Shown here: piece by piece, positions 7,372-15,069 of the stretch
How positions within the stretch are numbered: the first letter of the stretch is position 1
Layout of the letters: each line of letters begins with the position of its first letter
Source: Oscillospiraceae bacterium
Lineage (GTDB): Bacteria; Bacillota; Clostridia; Oscillospirales; Ruminococcaceae
Assembly: GCA_017465665.1 (NCBI GenBank)
Contig: JAFTVU010000017.1
Location: forward strand, 29,380-93,379
Length of the DNA stretch: 64,000 bases
Direction: 5' to 3'
Notes under the pieces: generated by a model
Told to the model about the DNA's origin: nothing
Seen by the model: the letters and a program-made list of their open reading frames with translations, nothing else
Databases searched by the model: none
Program-made: the position numbers and the translations under genes

Positions 7372-8405
7372 TATGCCCGAACAGTATAAACGAGAAAGCT
7401 CTGCGCCTTCTCCAGAACGGTGTTACCCCTATAAATGTAATAACTATGGAGGAGCTTTACGACAACATCTACGCAGGCAGATCACCCGTAATAGAAAATC
7501 TGCTCTACACAGGCTTTTATGTATTTGCAGGAGCACCGAAAACAGGAAAATCCTTTCTTGCAGCCCAGCTTGCGTATCATATCAGCACGGGGGCAGAGCT
7601 GTGGGGACGAAAGGTCTATCAGGGGGCTGTGTTATATTTGGCTCTTGAGGATAATGAAAAGAGAATACAAGACAGAATGTTTCGTATGTTCGGCACAGAA
7701 GCCACCGATAAACTATTCTTTTCATTAACCGCAGAACCGCTTAACAACGGCTTTCACGAGCAGATACGGGAGTTCTTGAGGGAACACCCTGAAACCAAGC
7801 TGATAATCATTGATACCCTGCAAAAGGTACGCCCTGAAAAGAACGACAGCTACAGCTACTCAAACGATTATAAGGATATAGGGGAGCTGAAAAAGCTGGC
7901 TGACGAAAGCAATATCTGCATTATTGCGGTACACCACACACGAAAGCAGCTTGCCGAAGACGCATTTTCCATGATATCGGGAACTAACGGTATTCTCGGT
8001 GCTGCCGACGGAGCATTTGTACTACACAAAGAGAAAAGGACATCGCTTAATGCAGTGTTTGAAATATCAGGCAGAGATCAGCCTGACCAGCGTATTCACC
8101 TCTCCAAACATCCCGAAACGCTGATATGGGAGTTTGAGCGTATAGAGGAGGAATTATGGAATGAGCCTCCCGATGAGCTGCTGGAAGCAGTTGCGAATAT
8201 CGTGACCGCTGAAAGACCTCAATGGACAGGAACAGCCACCGAATTAGCATTAGCTTTATCTCTTGATATGCAGCCGAATACGCTGTCAATGCGGCTTAAT
8301 GTAAAGGCTTCTGTCCTGCTTACCGAATACGGAATACAATACACAAAAGCCCGCAATCACAACGGCAGAGTTATCTCATTGAAATTTATAGGAAAACAAG
8401 CGTGA
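7368..8405 (+). CDS. RepA-like AAA ATPase / replicative helicase
   Basis: A 345-aa RecA-fold ATPase of the RepA/AAA_25 type found in plasmids and mobilizable elements, expected to act in DNA unwinding or origin function. The Walker A motif is GAPKTGKS, Walker B is LIIIDTLQ, and VHHTRK is a sensor-like motif. The C-terminal part (about 265-345) looks like a winged helix (TATELALALSLDMQPNTLS). The frame is open up to 7254, but the chosen ATG overlaps the leader stop and has AAGGA seven bases ahead; an ATG at 7350 is a possible alternative. Iteron-like repeats begin at its stop codon. Confidence 0.8.
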   Translation: MICPNSINEKALRLLQNGVTPINVITMEELYDNIYAGRSPVIENLLYTGFYVFAGAPKTGKSFLAAQLAYHISTGAELWGRKVYQGAVLYLALEDNEKRIQDRMFRMFGTEATDKLFFSLTAEPLNNGFHEQIREFLREHPETKLIIIDTLQKVRPEKNDSYSYSNDYKDIGELKKLADESNICIIAVHHTRKQLAEDAFSMISGTNGILGAADGAFVLHKEKRTSLNAVFEISGRDQPDQRIHLSKHPETLIWEFERIEEELWNEPPDELLEAVANIVTAERPQWTGTATELALALSLDMQPNTLSMRLNVKASVLLTEYGIQYTKARNHNGRVISLKFIGKQA

Positions 8406-8518
8406 CGATGGTGACGATCTTTTAGCACCCGTAAATCATCGTCACACCGTCACAGAGGAGTTAGAAATGGCTTAAAATAAGGCTTTACGGCGTGACGATC
8501 TTTTGGGGAGATTGTCAC
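8402..8518. repeat. Iteron-like GTGACGAT repeats, possible replication origin
   Basis: Five copies of GTGACGAT or its complement occur in 117 bases: 8402-8409, 8411-8418, 8438-8445 (inverted), 8492-8499 and 8511-8518 (inverted, one mismatch). They begin at the stop of the RepA-like gene and fill the gap before the next gene. Repeats beside a Rep-type gene suggest an origin or a binding site array. Confidence 0.5.
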
Positions 8519-8541
8519 GCAATATAAGGAGGAGAATATAA

Positions 8542-8793
8542 ATGATCATACCCATCAGACTATATGTTTTTTTCAAGATATGCTTAATTGTTTTCAGCAG
8601 AAAAGGAGAATTAGACCTAAATGCTCATCTCATTACCAGCGAGGGGTTTTGTGTCAAAAACGATACACTATACTATGTGAATGGTAAGACTACTATAAAG
8701 ATAAAGGAGCATTTTTCTGAAAACAACATAACTGCTCTGGACTTACTGGAGAATGCAATTAAGTATGATATGAAAGCAAAGGCAGCAGTATGA
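8542..8793 (+). CDS. Small hypothetical protein before recombinase
   Basis: An 83-aa protein with an excellent ribosome-binding site (AAGGAGGAGAATATAA). The N-terminus is hydrophobic (IPIRLYVFFKICLIVF). It is followed by a short region rich in beta strands (GFCVKNDTLYYVNGKTTIKIKEHF) and a helix. No family is recognised. Small proteins of this kind are common directly upstream of large serine recombinases in clostridial elements and sometimes act as directionality factors, but that role is only a guess here. Confidence 0.5.
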   Translation: MIIPIRLYVFFKICLIVFSRKGELDLNAHLITSEGFCVKNDTLYYVNGKTTIKIKEHFSENNITALDLLENAIKYDMKAKAAV

Positions 8794-8897
8794 AATAATT
8801 TCCGAAAACAGTAGAATTTACACGCACATTATGTTATACTTTTAATGTAAGCAATGTGTTGTAATGCGGGTTGTTTCACAAAACGGGAGGTAAAAAT

Positions 8898-10517
8898 ATG
8901 AAACAACAATATAATACAGCACTTTATTTAAGACTCAGCCGTGACGATGAGCTTCAAGGCGAAAGCGGCAGTATATCCACGCAAAGAGATATGCTTACGC
9001 AGTACTGCAGGGAGCAGAATATGCGGATAGTCGGTGAATATGTGGACGATGGCTGGTCGGGAACTAACTTCGACAGACCGAGCTTTCAGCGTATGATAGA
9101 CGATATTGAGGACGGTAAGATAAACTGCGTTATCACAAAAGACCTGTCCCGTCTTGGCAGAAATTATATCCTTACAGGACAGTACACCGAGATATATTTT
9201 CCGTCAAAGGGAGTTCGTTACATAGCCCTCAACGACGGAGTTGACACCGAAAAGGGCGACAGCGAGATAGCACCGTTTCTGAATATCCTCAATGAGATGC
9301 ACGCCCGTCAGACAAGCAAAAAGGTCAAATCCGCTATGAAAACTCGTTTTCTTGGTGGAGCGCATTACGGAGCTTATGCACCTATCGGCTACAAAAAGCA
9401 CCCTGAGATCAAGGGCAAAATAATTCCCGACGAGGACACAAGGTGGATAGTCGAAAGGATATTTGACCTCGCTGCACACGGCGTTGGCGCAGGCAGGATA
9501 CGCAGTATGCTTGACAAGGAGAAAGTTCCTACTCCTGCTTGGCTGAATTATCAGAAATACGGCACCTTCGCTCATATCTTTGAGGGACAGCCTGAAAGCA
9601 AACGCTATCAATGGACTATATGCAACATCAAGGATATCCTTGCAAACGAGGTGTACATCGGCAACAGCGTCCACAACAAGCAAAGCACTATCTCCTTTAA
9701 GAATAAGAGGAAGGTACGCAAGCCAAAGGACGAGTGGCTGAGAGTTGAAAATACTCACGAGCCGATAATCTCGCTAGAGCTTTGGGAACAGGCACAGGCT
9801 CATATACAGAGCCGTAAACGCACTACAAAAAGCGGAGAAACGCAGATATTTGCAGGACTTCTGAAATGCGCTGACTGCGGCTGGGGACTGCGATATCTCC
9901 ACAATTATCCTACCGCCACACGCAAGGAAAAGCGTCACTATTTCTGTACCACCTACAGCGAATACGGTAAGGAGAAATGCTCTATCCATCATATTCGGTA
10001 TGATATTTTATACGCTGTGGTGCTGGGAAGATTGCAGTATTGGATAGCAGAGGCTCATCAGAAGAACGACAGCGAGCTGCTCCAACGGCTGCTCAAAAGC
10101 GGAGATAAGCAGCGGAATGCTGAGATATCTCACACCAAAAAGGAACTTGCAAAAGCCGAAAAGCGTCTTGCAGAGCTTGATAATCTCTTCGTCAAGATGT
10201 ACGAGGACAGAGCAAAAGAAGCAATCACCGAGCGAAATTTCGCTATGCTCTCGGCAAAATATCAGGAGGAGCAGGTTCAGCTTGAAGCCAAAAAACAGGA
10301 GCTTCAGGAAAGGCTCGACAAATCCGCACAGGACACCGACGGGGCTGAAAAGTGGCTCTACCTTGTGCGAAAGTACACCGAGCTGACAGAGCTTAATGCT
10401 CCGCTGCTGAACGAGCTTATAGACAAGATAGTAGTCCACGAAAAGGAACGGGACGAAAGCGGTGCGAAAACGCAGGAGGTTGAGATTTTCTACCGCTTTG
10501 TTGGCAAGATCGACTAA
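8898..10517 (+). CDS. Large serine recombinase (integrase)
   Basis: A 539-aa site-specific recombinase expected to integrate and excise the element. The N-terminal resolvase domain has the catalytic serine in LYLRLSRDD and the conserved arginines in ITKDLSRLGRNY. The recombinase domain follows (YGYKK-like IGYKKHPEIKGKIIPDE). Then comes a zinc ribbon (CADCGWGL and a second CxxxxxxxxC/H set around YFCTTYSEYGKEKCSIHH), a coiled coil (about 405-470) and a C-terminal DUF4368-like tail. The start is set by GGGAGG before ATG; an upstream in-frame ATG lacks a ribosome-binding site. The gene is intact and close to the usual 530-560 aa. Its 3' end abuts the truncated xre gene, so it lies at the right end of the element. 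Confidence 0.95.
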   Translation: MKQQYNTALYLRLSRDDELQGESGSISTQRDMLTQYCREQNMRIVGEYVDDGWSGTNFDRPSFQRMIDDIEDGKINCVITKDLSRLGRNYILTGQYTEIYFPSKGVRYIALNDGVDTEKGDSEIAPFLNILNEMHARQTSKKVKSAMKTRFLGGAHYGAYAPIGYKKHPEIKGKIIPDEDTRWIVERIFDLAAHGVGAGRIRSMLDKEKVPTPAWLNYQKYGTFAHIFEGQPESKRYQWTICNIKDILANEVYIGNSVHNKQSTISFKNKRKVRKPKDEWLRVENTHEPIISLELWEQAQAHIQSRKRTTKSGETQIFAGLLKCADCGWGLRYLHNYPTATRKEKRHYFCTTYSEYGKEKCSIHHIRYDILYAVVLGRLQYWIAEAHQKNDSELLQRLLKSGDKQRNAEISHTKKELAKAEKRLAELDNLFVKMYEDRAKEAITERNFAMLSAKYQEEQVQLEAKKQELQERLDKSAQDTDGAEKWLYLVRKYTELTELNAPLLNELIDKIVVHEKERDESGAKTQEVEIFYRFVGKID

Positions 10518-10518
10518 A

Positions 10519-10884
10519 TTTTATTCGTGGTATCCTTATGTTTGGGAAAACGGAAAATGTATGCCTGATTACTCTGTCGTTGAGCGATTGTGCAAGGTGT
10601 TAGGCATATCTGTCGGAGAGCTGCTTGCTGCCAAAGAAACTGATGGCGGCAGATCTTTCAGTGAAGAGGATATAGAATTACTGTTATATAAGATGGAAGA
10701 GCTGGAGAAGAAAAAAGGTCTTCGTTTCAACAGCTCAATGGATAAGACCGTAAAAACAGGAATAACAATGGGCTCTGCGTTGGCTATGATAATCAGCTAC
10801 ACCACATGGAGATCTATTGGCTGGGCTATCTTCCATGGATTGATGAGCTGGGGATATGTTGTTTATTTTTTGATCAGATACTGA
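10519..10884 (+). pseudogene. 5'-truncated xre regulator gene with C-terminal membrane segment
   Basis: The frame contains the second half of a Cro/C1 helix-turn-helix domain (VWENGKCMPDYSVVERLCKVLGISVGELL), then an acidic linker and a C-terminal hydrophobic segment. The first helices of the HTH are missing: the frame runs back into the end of the recombinase gene. Genes of this type usually begin with about 30 more residues (ELRKEKGLTQ-like). The simplest reading is that the element inserted into this gene and the junction lies just left of the WENGK codons. The missing 5' half was not found in the window. Confidence 0.7.
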
Positions 10885-10906
10885 GAAAATATACTTATTG
10901 GCATAT

Positions 10907-10949
10907 AAAAAACAACTCGCGAAGAAAATTCTTCACGAGTTGTTTTTTA
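10907..10949. terminator. Bidirectional terminator
   Basis: AAAAAACAACTCG and CGAGTTGTTTTTT form a long stem with an inner GAAGAA/TTCTTC extension and T-runs on both strands. It lies between the convergent xre remnant and the EAL gene and can serve both. Confidence 0.9.
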
Positions 10950-10971
10950 TATGTTGATATTTTGGTACCTG

Positions 10972-13900
10972 TTATTCGCCTTTTTGAGACATAAGCGCCT
11001 CAAAATCCAATACGGGCATTGGTTTATGGAAGTAGTAGCCCTGAATGGTATCGCAGCCTATCTCTCGCAGGAACTCTACCTGCTCATCGGTCTCAACGCC
11101 CTCAGATACGGTGTAGAGCTTCAGATTCTTTGCCATCTCCATTACGGAGGTGATAACCGCTTTGTTCTTTTCGGTCAGCTCATTCTTGAGGAAGAAGCCG
11201 CCGTCGATCTTCAGCGTATCGAACGGGAGCAGTGTGATGAGGTTCAGCGAGGAGTAGCCCGAACCGAAGTCGTCTACCGCAATGCGGAAGCCCGCCTCCT
11301 TGAGCTGAGTCATGATATCAAGCAGTTTGTTCATGTTCTGTGTAAGCATGCTTTCGGTTATTTCAAGCTCAAGCATATTATGGGGAACGCCAAGGGCATC
11401 TACGAGTGCACATATCTTGGCAGGGAAAGAATCATCCATCATGTGATGACGGGATATGTTAAGCGAGATAACGGGCGGAACGATCCCTGCACGCAGCCAG
11501 CGTCTCACATCCGCTATGGCGCGGCGGTATATTGCGAAATCCATATCCGCTATGAAGCCGTTCTGCTCGAATATCGGAATGAATTTTCCCGGGGAGATCA
11601 TTTCGCCGTTTGGTCTTATCCAGCGTACAAGAGCTTCTGCACCGACTATCTCTCCTGTCTGTGCATTTACCTGTGGCTGATAGAACACCTTGAATTCGTT
11701 GTTTTCCAGTGCGTCCATCATATGTGTTTCTATGTACTGACGAGTCTGGAGATCCTCCTGGAAATTCTTGTCGTAGAAGACGATCATATTGGAGCTGTAA
11801 TAAGCCTTGTCCTTTACAGTCTTCTGTGCAATGATAGCGCGGTCAAGGGATGCCATTATACCTATGTTTTCGCCGCTCATTTCAAATGCGCCTGCAACAA
11901 GGAAGATCTGCGTGCCGCATTTTTCCTCTACGCGCTTCTGGGCGCTCTGCAGTATCTGCTTCAGGCGCGGCAGCAGCTCGTCTGCGCTCTTGTTTCGGTA
12001 CAGTGCTACGAATCTTGCGCCCTCTGAGCGGCAGAGCAGCTCATCCTTTGAGAGCGAGCCTGAAAGAACATCCGAAACTGCGATAAGCACGGAGTTTCCG
12101 AATTCGTAGCTCATGTTTTCATTCAAGCGGCGGAAGTTTGCTATATTGATGACCGTGATAAAGCCGCAATCGGGATTTTGCGCGGTGATTCGCATTGCAT
12201 CAGCGGCAAAACGGTCAAAGCCCAGAACGCCTGTGAGAGTATCGTGGGTCTGTATTTTATCCAGTGTAGATGTGATATCTACCTTGCTTACGGCACAGCG
12301 TGCGCTGCCATCGGTGGTTTCCATGATGGATGCGGCAATGTTTTCCCAGCGGTTTTCAAAAGCGTTGTAGTGGGCGCAGGAGGCGGTGAGCTGACCTGCG
12401 TTTATCTGGTGCAGAGGACAATCCTCACAGGGAGAATCGAGCTCATACAGCCTTTTATAGCAGATATCGCCCTTGCGAAGTCCATGCTGAGATGCCATGT
12501 TATCCCCGGGATGATCTACTGTGAAAGTGGTCGGGTCAATGGTAAATGCTTCGATTCCCAGTCCGTTGACCACCGCACCTGTGAAGCCTGCGCGGCGCTT
12601 TGCACGTTCAGCGAGTATCTGTCTGCCTGCTATATAGCTCAGAGTCAGACTGATATTATCGATAAGCTCCACATCCGAAGCCTGCCATGTACGGGCGCTG
12701 TCGTTGACAAAGGACAACAGACCTATCATAGCTCCCTCTGCAAAGATCGGGGCTATCATCGAGCAGTAACCGCCATTTATGTGTTTCATGCCGTTACTGT
12801 GTGCGTCATCAGAGCGATCCTCGGAAATTGCGATATGTGCAGTTCCCTTTAATATGTCCGAAAGCGTCCCCTGACTTACTGCGGGGATTATAGCAGGCAG
12901 CTCGGGGGAGTATTCCTTTGCGCCGTCAGCGCTCCACAGCAGATGATGCTCGGAAACTCCGTTTTTGAATAATGTAACGTATGTACATGTGGAGGAGGTG
13001 TATTTGCCTGCCTGCTCTATTGCAAGCTTTATTAAGGCTTCGCAGCTGTTCTTATCTGTAACTGCGCGGTTGATAAGATGATATATCTTTTCTGCGCCTG
13101 CAGAGCCTGTTATTTCATTAAGGATATCCTCGTTTGTATCGGTCTTTCTGGGGGCAGACATCGAAGCGTTATATTGCAGATAGCCGTTGCCGCCCTTTTT
13201 CATCGCCGCGCCAAGTGCTGTAAGAGCTTCGTTGTATACCTGCTCGTAATTCTTCTTGTAGCCGAACAAGGATACGCCTGCGCTTATGGTTATTCTCTTT
13301 CCGCTTTCGGTGTCGATAAGTCTGAAATCATGGAAGCGGAATACAAGCCTTGCTGCAATAGCGTTCAGATTAGGAATATCGCTGAATTTCACATAAAATG
13401 CAAACAGACCGTCTTTAATGCGGGCATACAGGCTGCCCTGCTCTACTGCGCTCTGTGCATCGAGCACTTTGGCAAGAGAACGCTGGATATCATCGGTGTC
13501 ACAGTCGTTTGAAGCGTCCAGCTCCTCGTAACGGTCAATGCCGATGACTATAAGCGCGGAGCTTTTGAAGCTCTTTTCGGCGGCACGGCGCTCTGCCTTT
13601 TCAATAAAGCTGTCATACAGATAAGCGCCTGTCAGAAGATCGTGGATATTATCTGTTTCTACGCCTGTTCCGCCTTTTTCCTCGGTAACGTCAAGCGTTC
13701 TGCCGATTACGCGCAGAGGGGTGCCGTTATCATCATATATCGTTTTGCCTTCGTATCTGAACCATACGATATCGCTGTAATCATTGACTACGCGCACATC
13801 GCAGCTGATATCCTTGTCGCCGCGCTCCATGGCGTCACAGAAGCTGTGGAACACAGGGATATCGTCAACGTACACAGAGCCCCAGCCAATGATCGTATCG

Positions 13901-14136
13901 CGGAAATGTACTATGGGATCAAGGTCGTTTTCGTAAATTCCGTTGAGCTTTTTGTACTGATAGCAGATATCGTCTGCAATGTCGTATTCCCACAAGCCGA
14001 AGTTGCTGTATTCGGAGGCTATCCGCACTTTAAGATCCTCTGCACGGACAGCAAGCTTCAGTGCGTTTATTTCTCTGCGTGCTTCTTCAAGCTGCTTTTC
14101 AAGTATTTCAGCTTTGATGTCATACTGCCCGTCCAT
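10972..14136 (-). CDS. PAS-GGDEF-GAF-GGDEF-EAL c-di-GMP phosphodiesterase
   Basis: A 1054-aa cytoplasmic signalling protein expected to hydrolyse cyclic di-GMP. Order of domains: a coiled start (1-35), a PAS fold (about 45-155), a degenerate GGDEF (about 165-325, IKDGLF in place of the signature), a GAF domain (about 350-510), a second degenerate GGDEF (about 640-790, SEGARF) and an EAL domain (about 815-1050). The EAL site looks complete: EALVRW, ISLNISR, ELEITES, VDDFGSGYSS, LKID, SEGVET and QGYYFHKPMP. The GGDEF domains have probably become sensors or GTP-binding regulators. The ribosome-binding site is GGAGGTG. No membrane segment is seen. It lies near a second EAL protein. Confidence 0.9.
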   Translation of the reverse strand: MDGQYDIKAEILEKQLEEARREINALKLAVRAEDLKVRIASEYSNFGLWEYDIADDICYQYKKLNGIYENDLDPIVHFRDTIIGWGSVYVDDIPVFHSFCDAMERGDKDISCDVRVVNDYSDIVWFRYEGKTIYDDNGTPLRVIGRTLDVTEEKGGTGVETDNIHDLLTGAYLYDSFIEKAERRAAEKSFKSSALIVIGIDRYEELDASNDCDTDDIQRSLAKVLDAQSAVEQGSLYARIKDGLFAFYVKFSDIPNLNAIAARLVFRFHDFRLIDTESGKRITISAGVSLFGYKKNYEQVYNEALTALGAAMKKGGNGYLQYNASMSAPRKTDTNEDILNEITGSAGAEKIYHLINRAVTDKNSCEALIKLAIEQAGKYTSSTCTYVTLFKNGVSEHHLLWSADGAKEYSPELPAIIPAVSQGTLSDILKGTAHIAISEDRSDDAHSNGMKHINGGYCSMIAPIFAEGAMIGLLSFVNDSARTWQASDVELIDNISLTLSYIAGRQILAERAKRRAGFTGAVVNGLGIEAFTIDPTTFTVDHPGDNMASQHGLRKGDICYKRLYELDSPCEDCPLHQINAGQLTASCAHYNAFENRWENIAASIMETTDGSARCAVSKVDITSTLDKIQTHDTLTGVLGFDRFAADAMRITAQNPDCGFITVINIANFRRLNENMSYEFGNSVLIAVSDVLSGSLSKDELLCRSEGARFVALYRNKSADELLPRLKQILQSAQKRVEEKCGTQIFLVAGAFEMSGENIGIMASLDRAIIAQKTVKDKAYYSSNMIVFYDKNFQEDLQTRQYIETHMMDALENNEFKVFYQPQVNAQTGEIVGAEALVRWIRPNGEMISPGKFIPIFEQNGFIADMDFAIYRRAIADVRRWLRAGIVPPVISLNISRHHMMDDSFPAKICALVDALGVPHNMLELEITESMLTQNMNKLLDIMTQLKEAGFRIAVDDFGSGYSSLNLITLLPFDTLKIDGGFFLKNELTEKNKAVITSVMEMAKNLKLYTVSEGVETDEQVEFLREIGCDTIQGYYFHKPMPVLDFEALMSQKGE

Positions 14137-14260
14137 TCAGTTCACCTCCGATATGGTATAAATATCCCATATTATATTAGTATTGTTTTTATTATAACTA
14201 ATCACCAATAATTTGTCAATAGAAATGCACCATTTGTGTAAAAAGTATAGAAAAAGATTG

Positions 14261-15010
14261 TTACAATGTAACAAAAAACTCTGCAGCTGCATCAAGCGCC
14301 TGAGCCATGTGCTCTGCCACAGGCATACGGTGGGTGCAGCCTTTTATACAAAGAGAGCGTATCAGAGGATTGAGCCGCAGGAACTCTTCCGTATCGCGTG
14401 GTGATACCAGCTCATCGTTTTCGGCGTAGACAGTCAGTATCCTGCTGCTGTTCCATACATCTGAGGTGCGCAGGCAGCTCATAGGCATAAGCTCCTCATA
14501 AAAGCGGTAGGGGATATTATATTCTCTGCCGATCGTAACGCGGAAGCCCTTTTCTTTTGCTTTTTCAAGGGTGAGTGAGCTGTCCTGCCCCATGCTTATT
14601 GCCAGCAGAGCATCTGCCATGCTTACGGCGGGCACACGCAGGACTATTTTTCTGAAGCTGTCGGGCAGCTTTTCCATACGGTGCAGCAGGCACATCGCGC
14701 CGAAGCTTGTGGCAAATGCGTACATTTCTCCGATGAAATGTTCTTTGATGTATTCTTCGACAACAAGTATTTCTCTGATGCAGCCGCGAGGGTCAAGCTG
14801 CTCTGCACCACCGCCTCTTTCGCCATGAGCAGGCAGATCGAACGAAAGAACGTTAAGACCGTCGGCGGTCACTCTTTCCGCAAGACCTGCTATCGCGCCG
14901 CTTTCCTTGCTGCCGCCGAAGCCGTGGATCGCCAGAACAGTGCCGCGCGCGTTTTCGGCGGAGTACAGCTTTGCAGGTAATGTTCCGATGTTAAGATATG
15001 AAATGTTCAT
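14261..15010 (-). CDS. Alpha/beta hydrolase
   Basis: A 249-aa single-domain serine hydrolase. The oxyanion-hole motif HGFGG is at about residues 29-33. The nucleophile elbow reads ATSFGA, with alanine in place of the first glycine. The acid is in ENDELVS and the catalytic histidine in CTHRMP near the C-terminus. No signal peptide is present, so it acts in the cytoplasm, probably as an esterase or lysophospholipase-like enzyme; the substrate is unknown. A GAAAGGAAAG ribosome-binding site precedes the ATG. It lies between two c-di-GMP genes on the same strand and is separated from the upstream one by a terminator. Confidence 0.8.
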   Translation of the reverse strand: MNISYLNIGTLPAKLYSAENARGTVLAIHGFGGSKESGAIAGLAERVTADGLNVLSFDLPAHGERGGGAEQLDPRGCIREILVVEEYIKEHFIGEMYAFATSFGAMCLLHRMEKLPDSFRKIVLRVPAVSMADALLAISMGQDSSLTLEKAKEKGFRVTIGREYNIPYRFYEELMPMSCLRTSDVWNSSRILTVYAENDELVSPRDTEEFLRLNPLIRSLCIKGCTHRMPVAEHMAQALDAAAEFFVTL

Positions 15011-15027
15011 AGATGCTTTCCTTTCGC

Positions 15028-15063
15028 GAAAAACGCGGCAGAATTCATATCCGCCGCGTTTTA
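15028..15063 (-). terminator. Terminator of membrane EAL gene
   Basis: AACGCGGC and GCCGCGTT form an 8-base-pair GC-rich stem with a T-run on the minus-strand 3' side, seven bases after the EAL gene stop. Confidence 0.8.
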
Positions 15064-15069
15064 TTTGTA

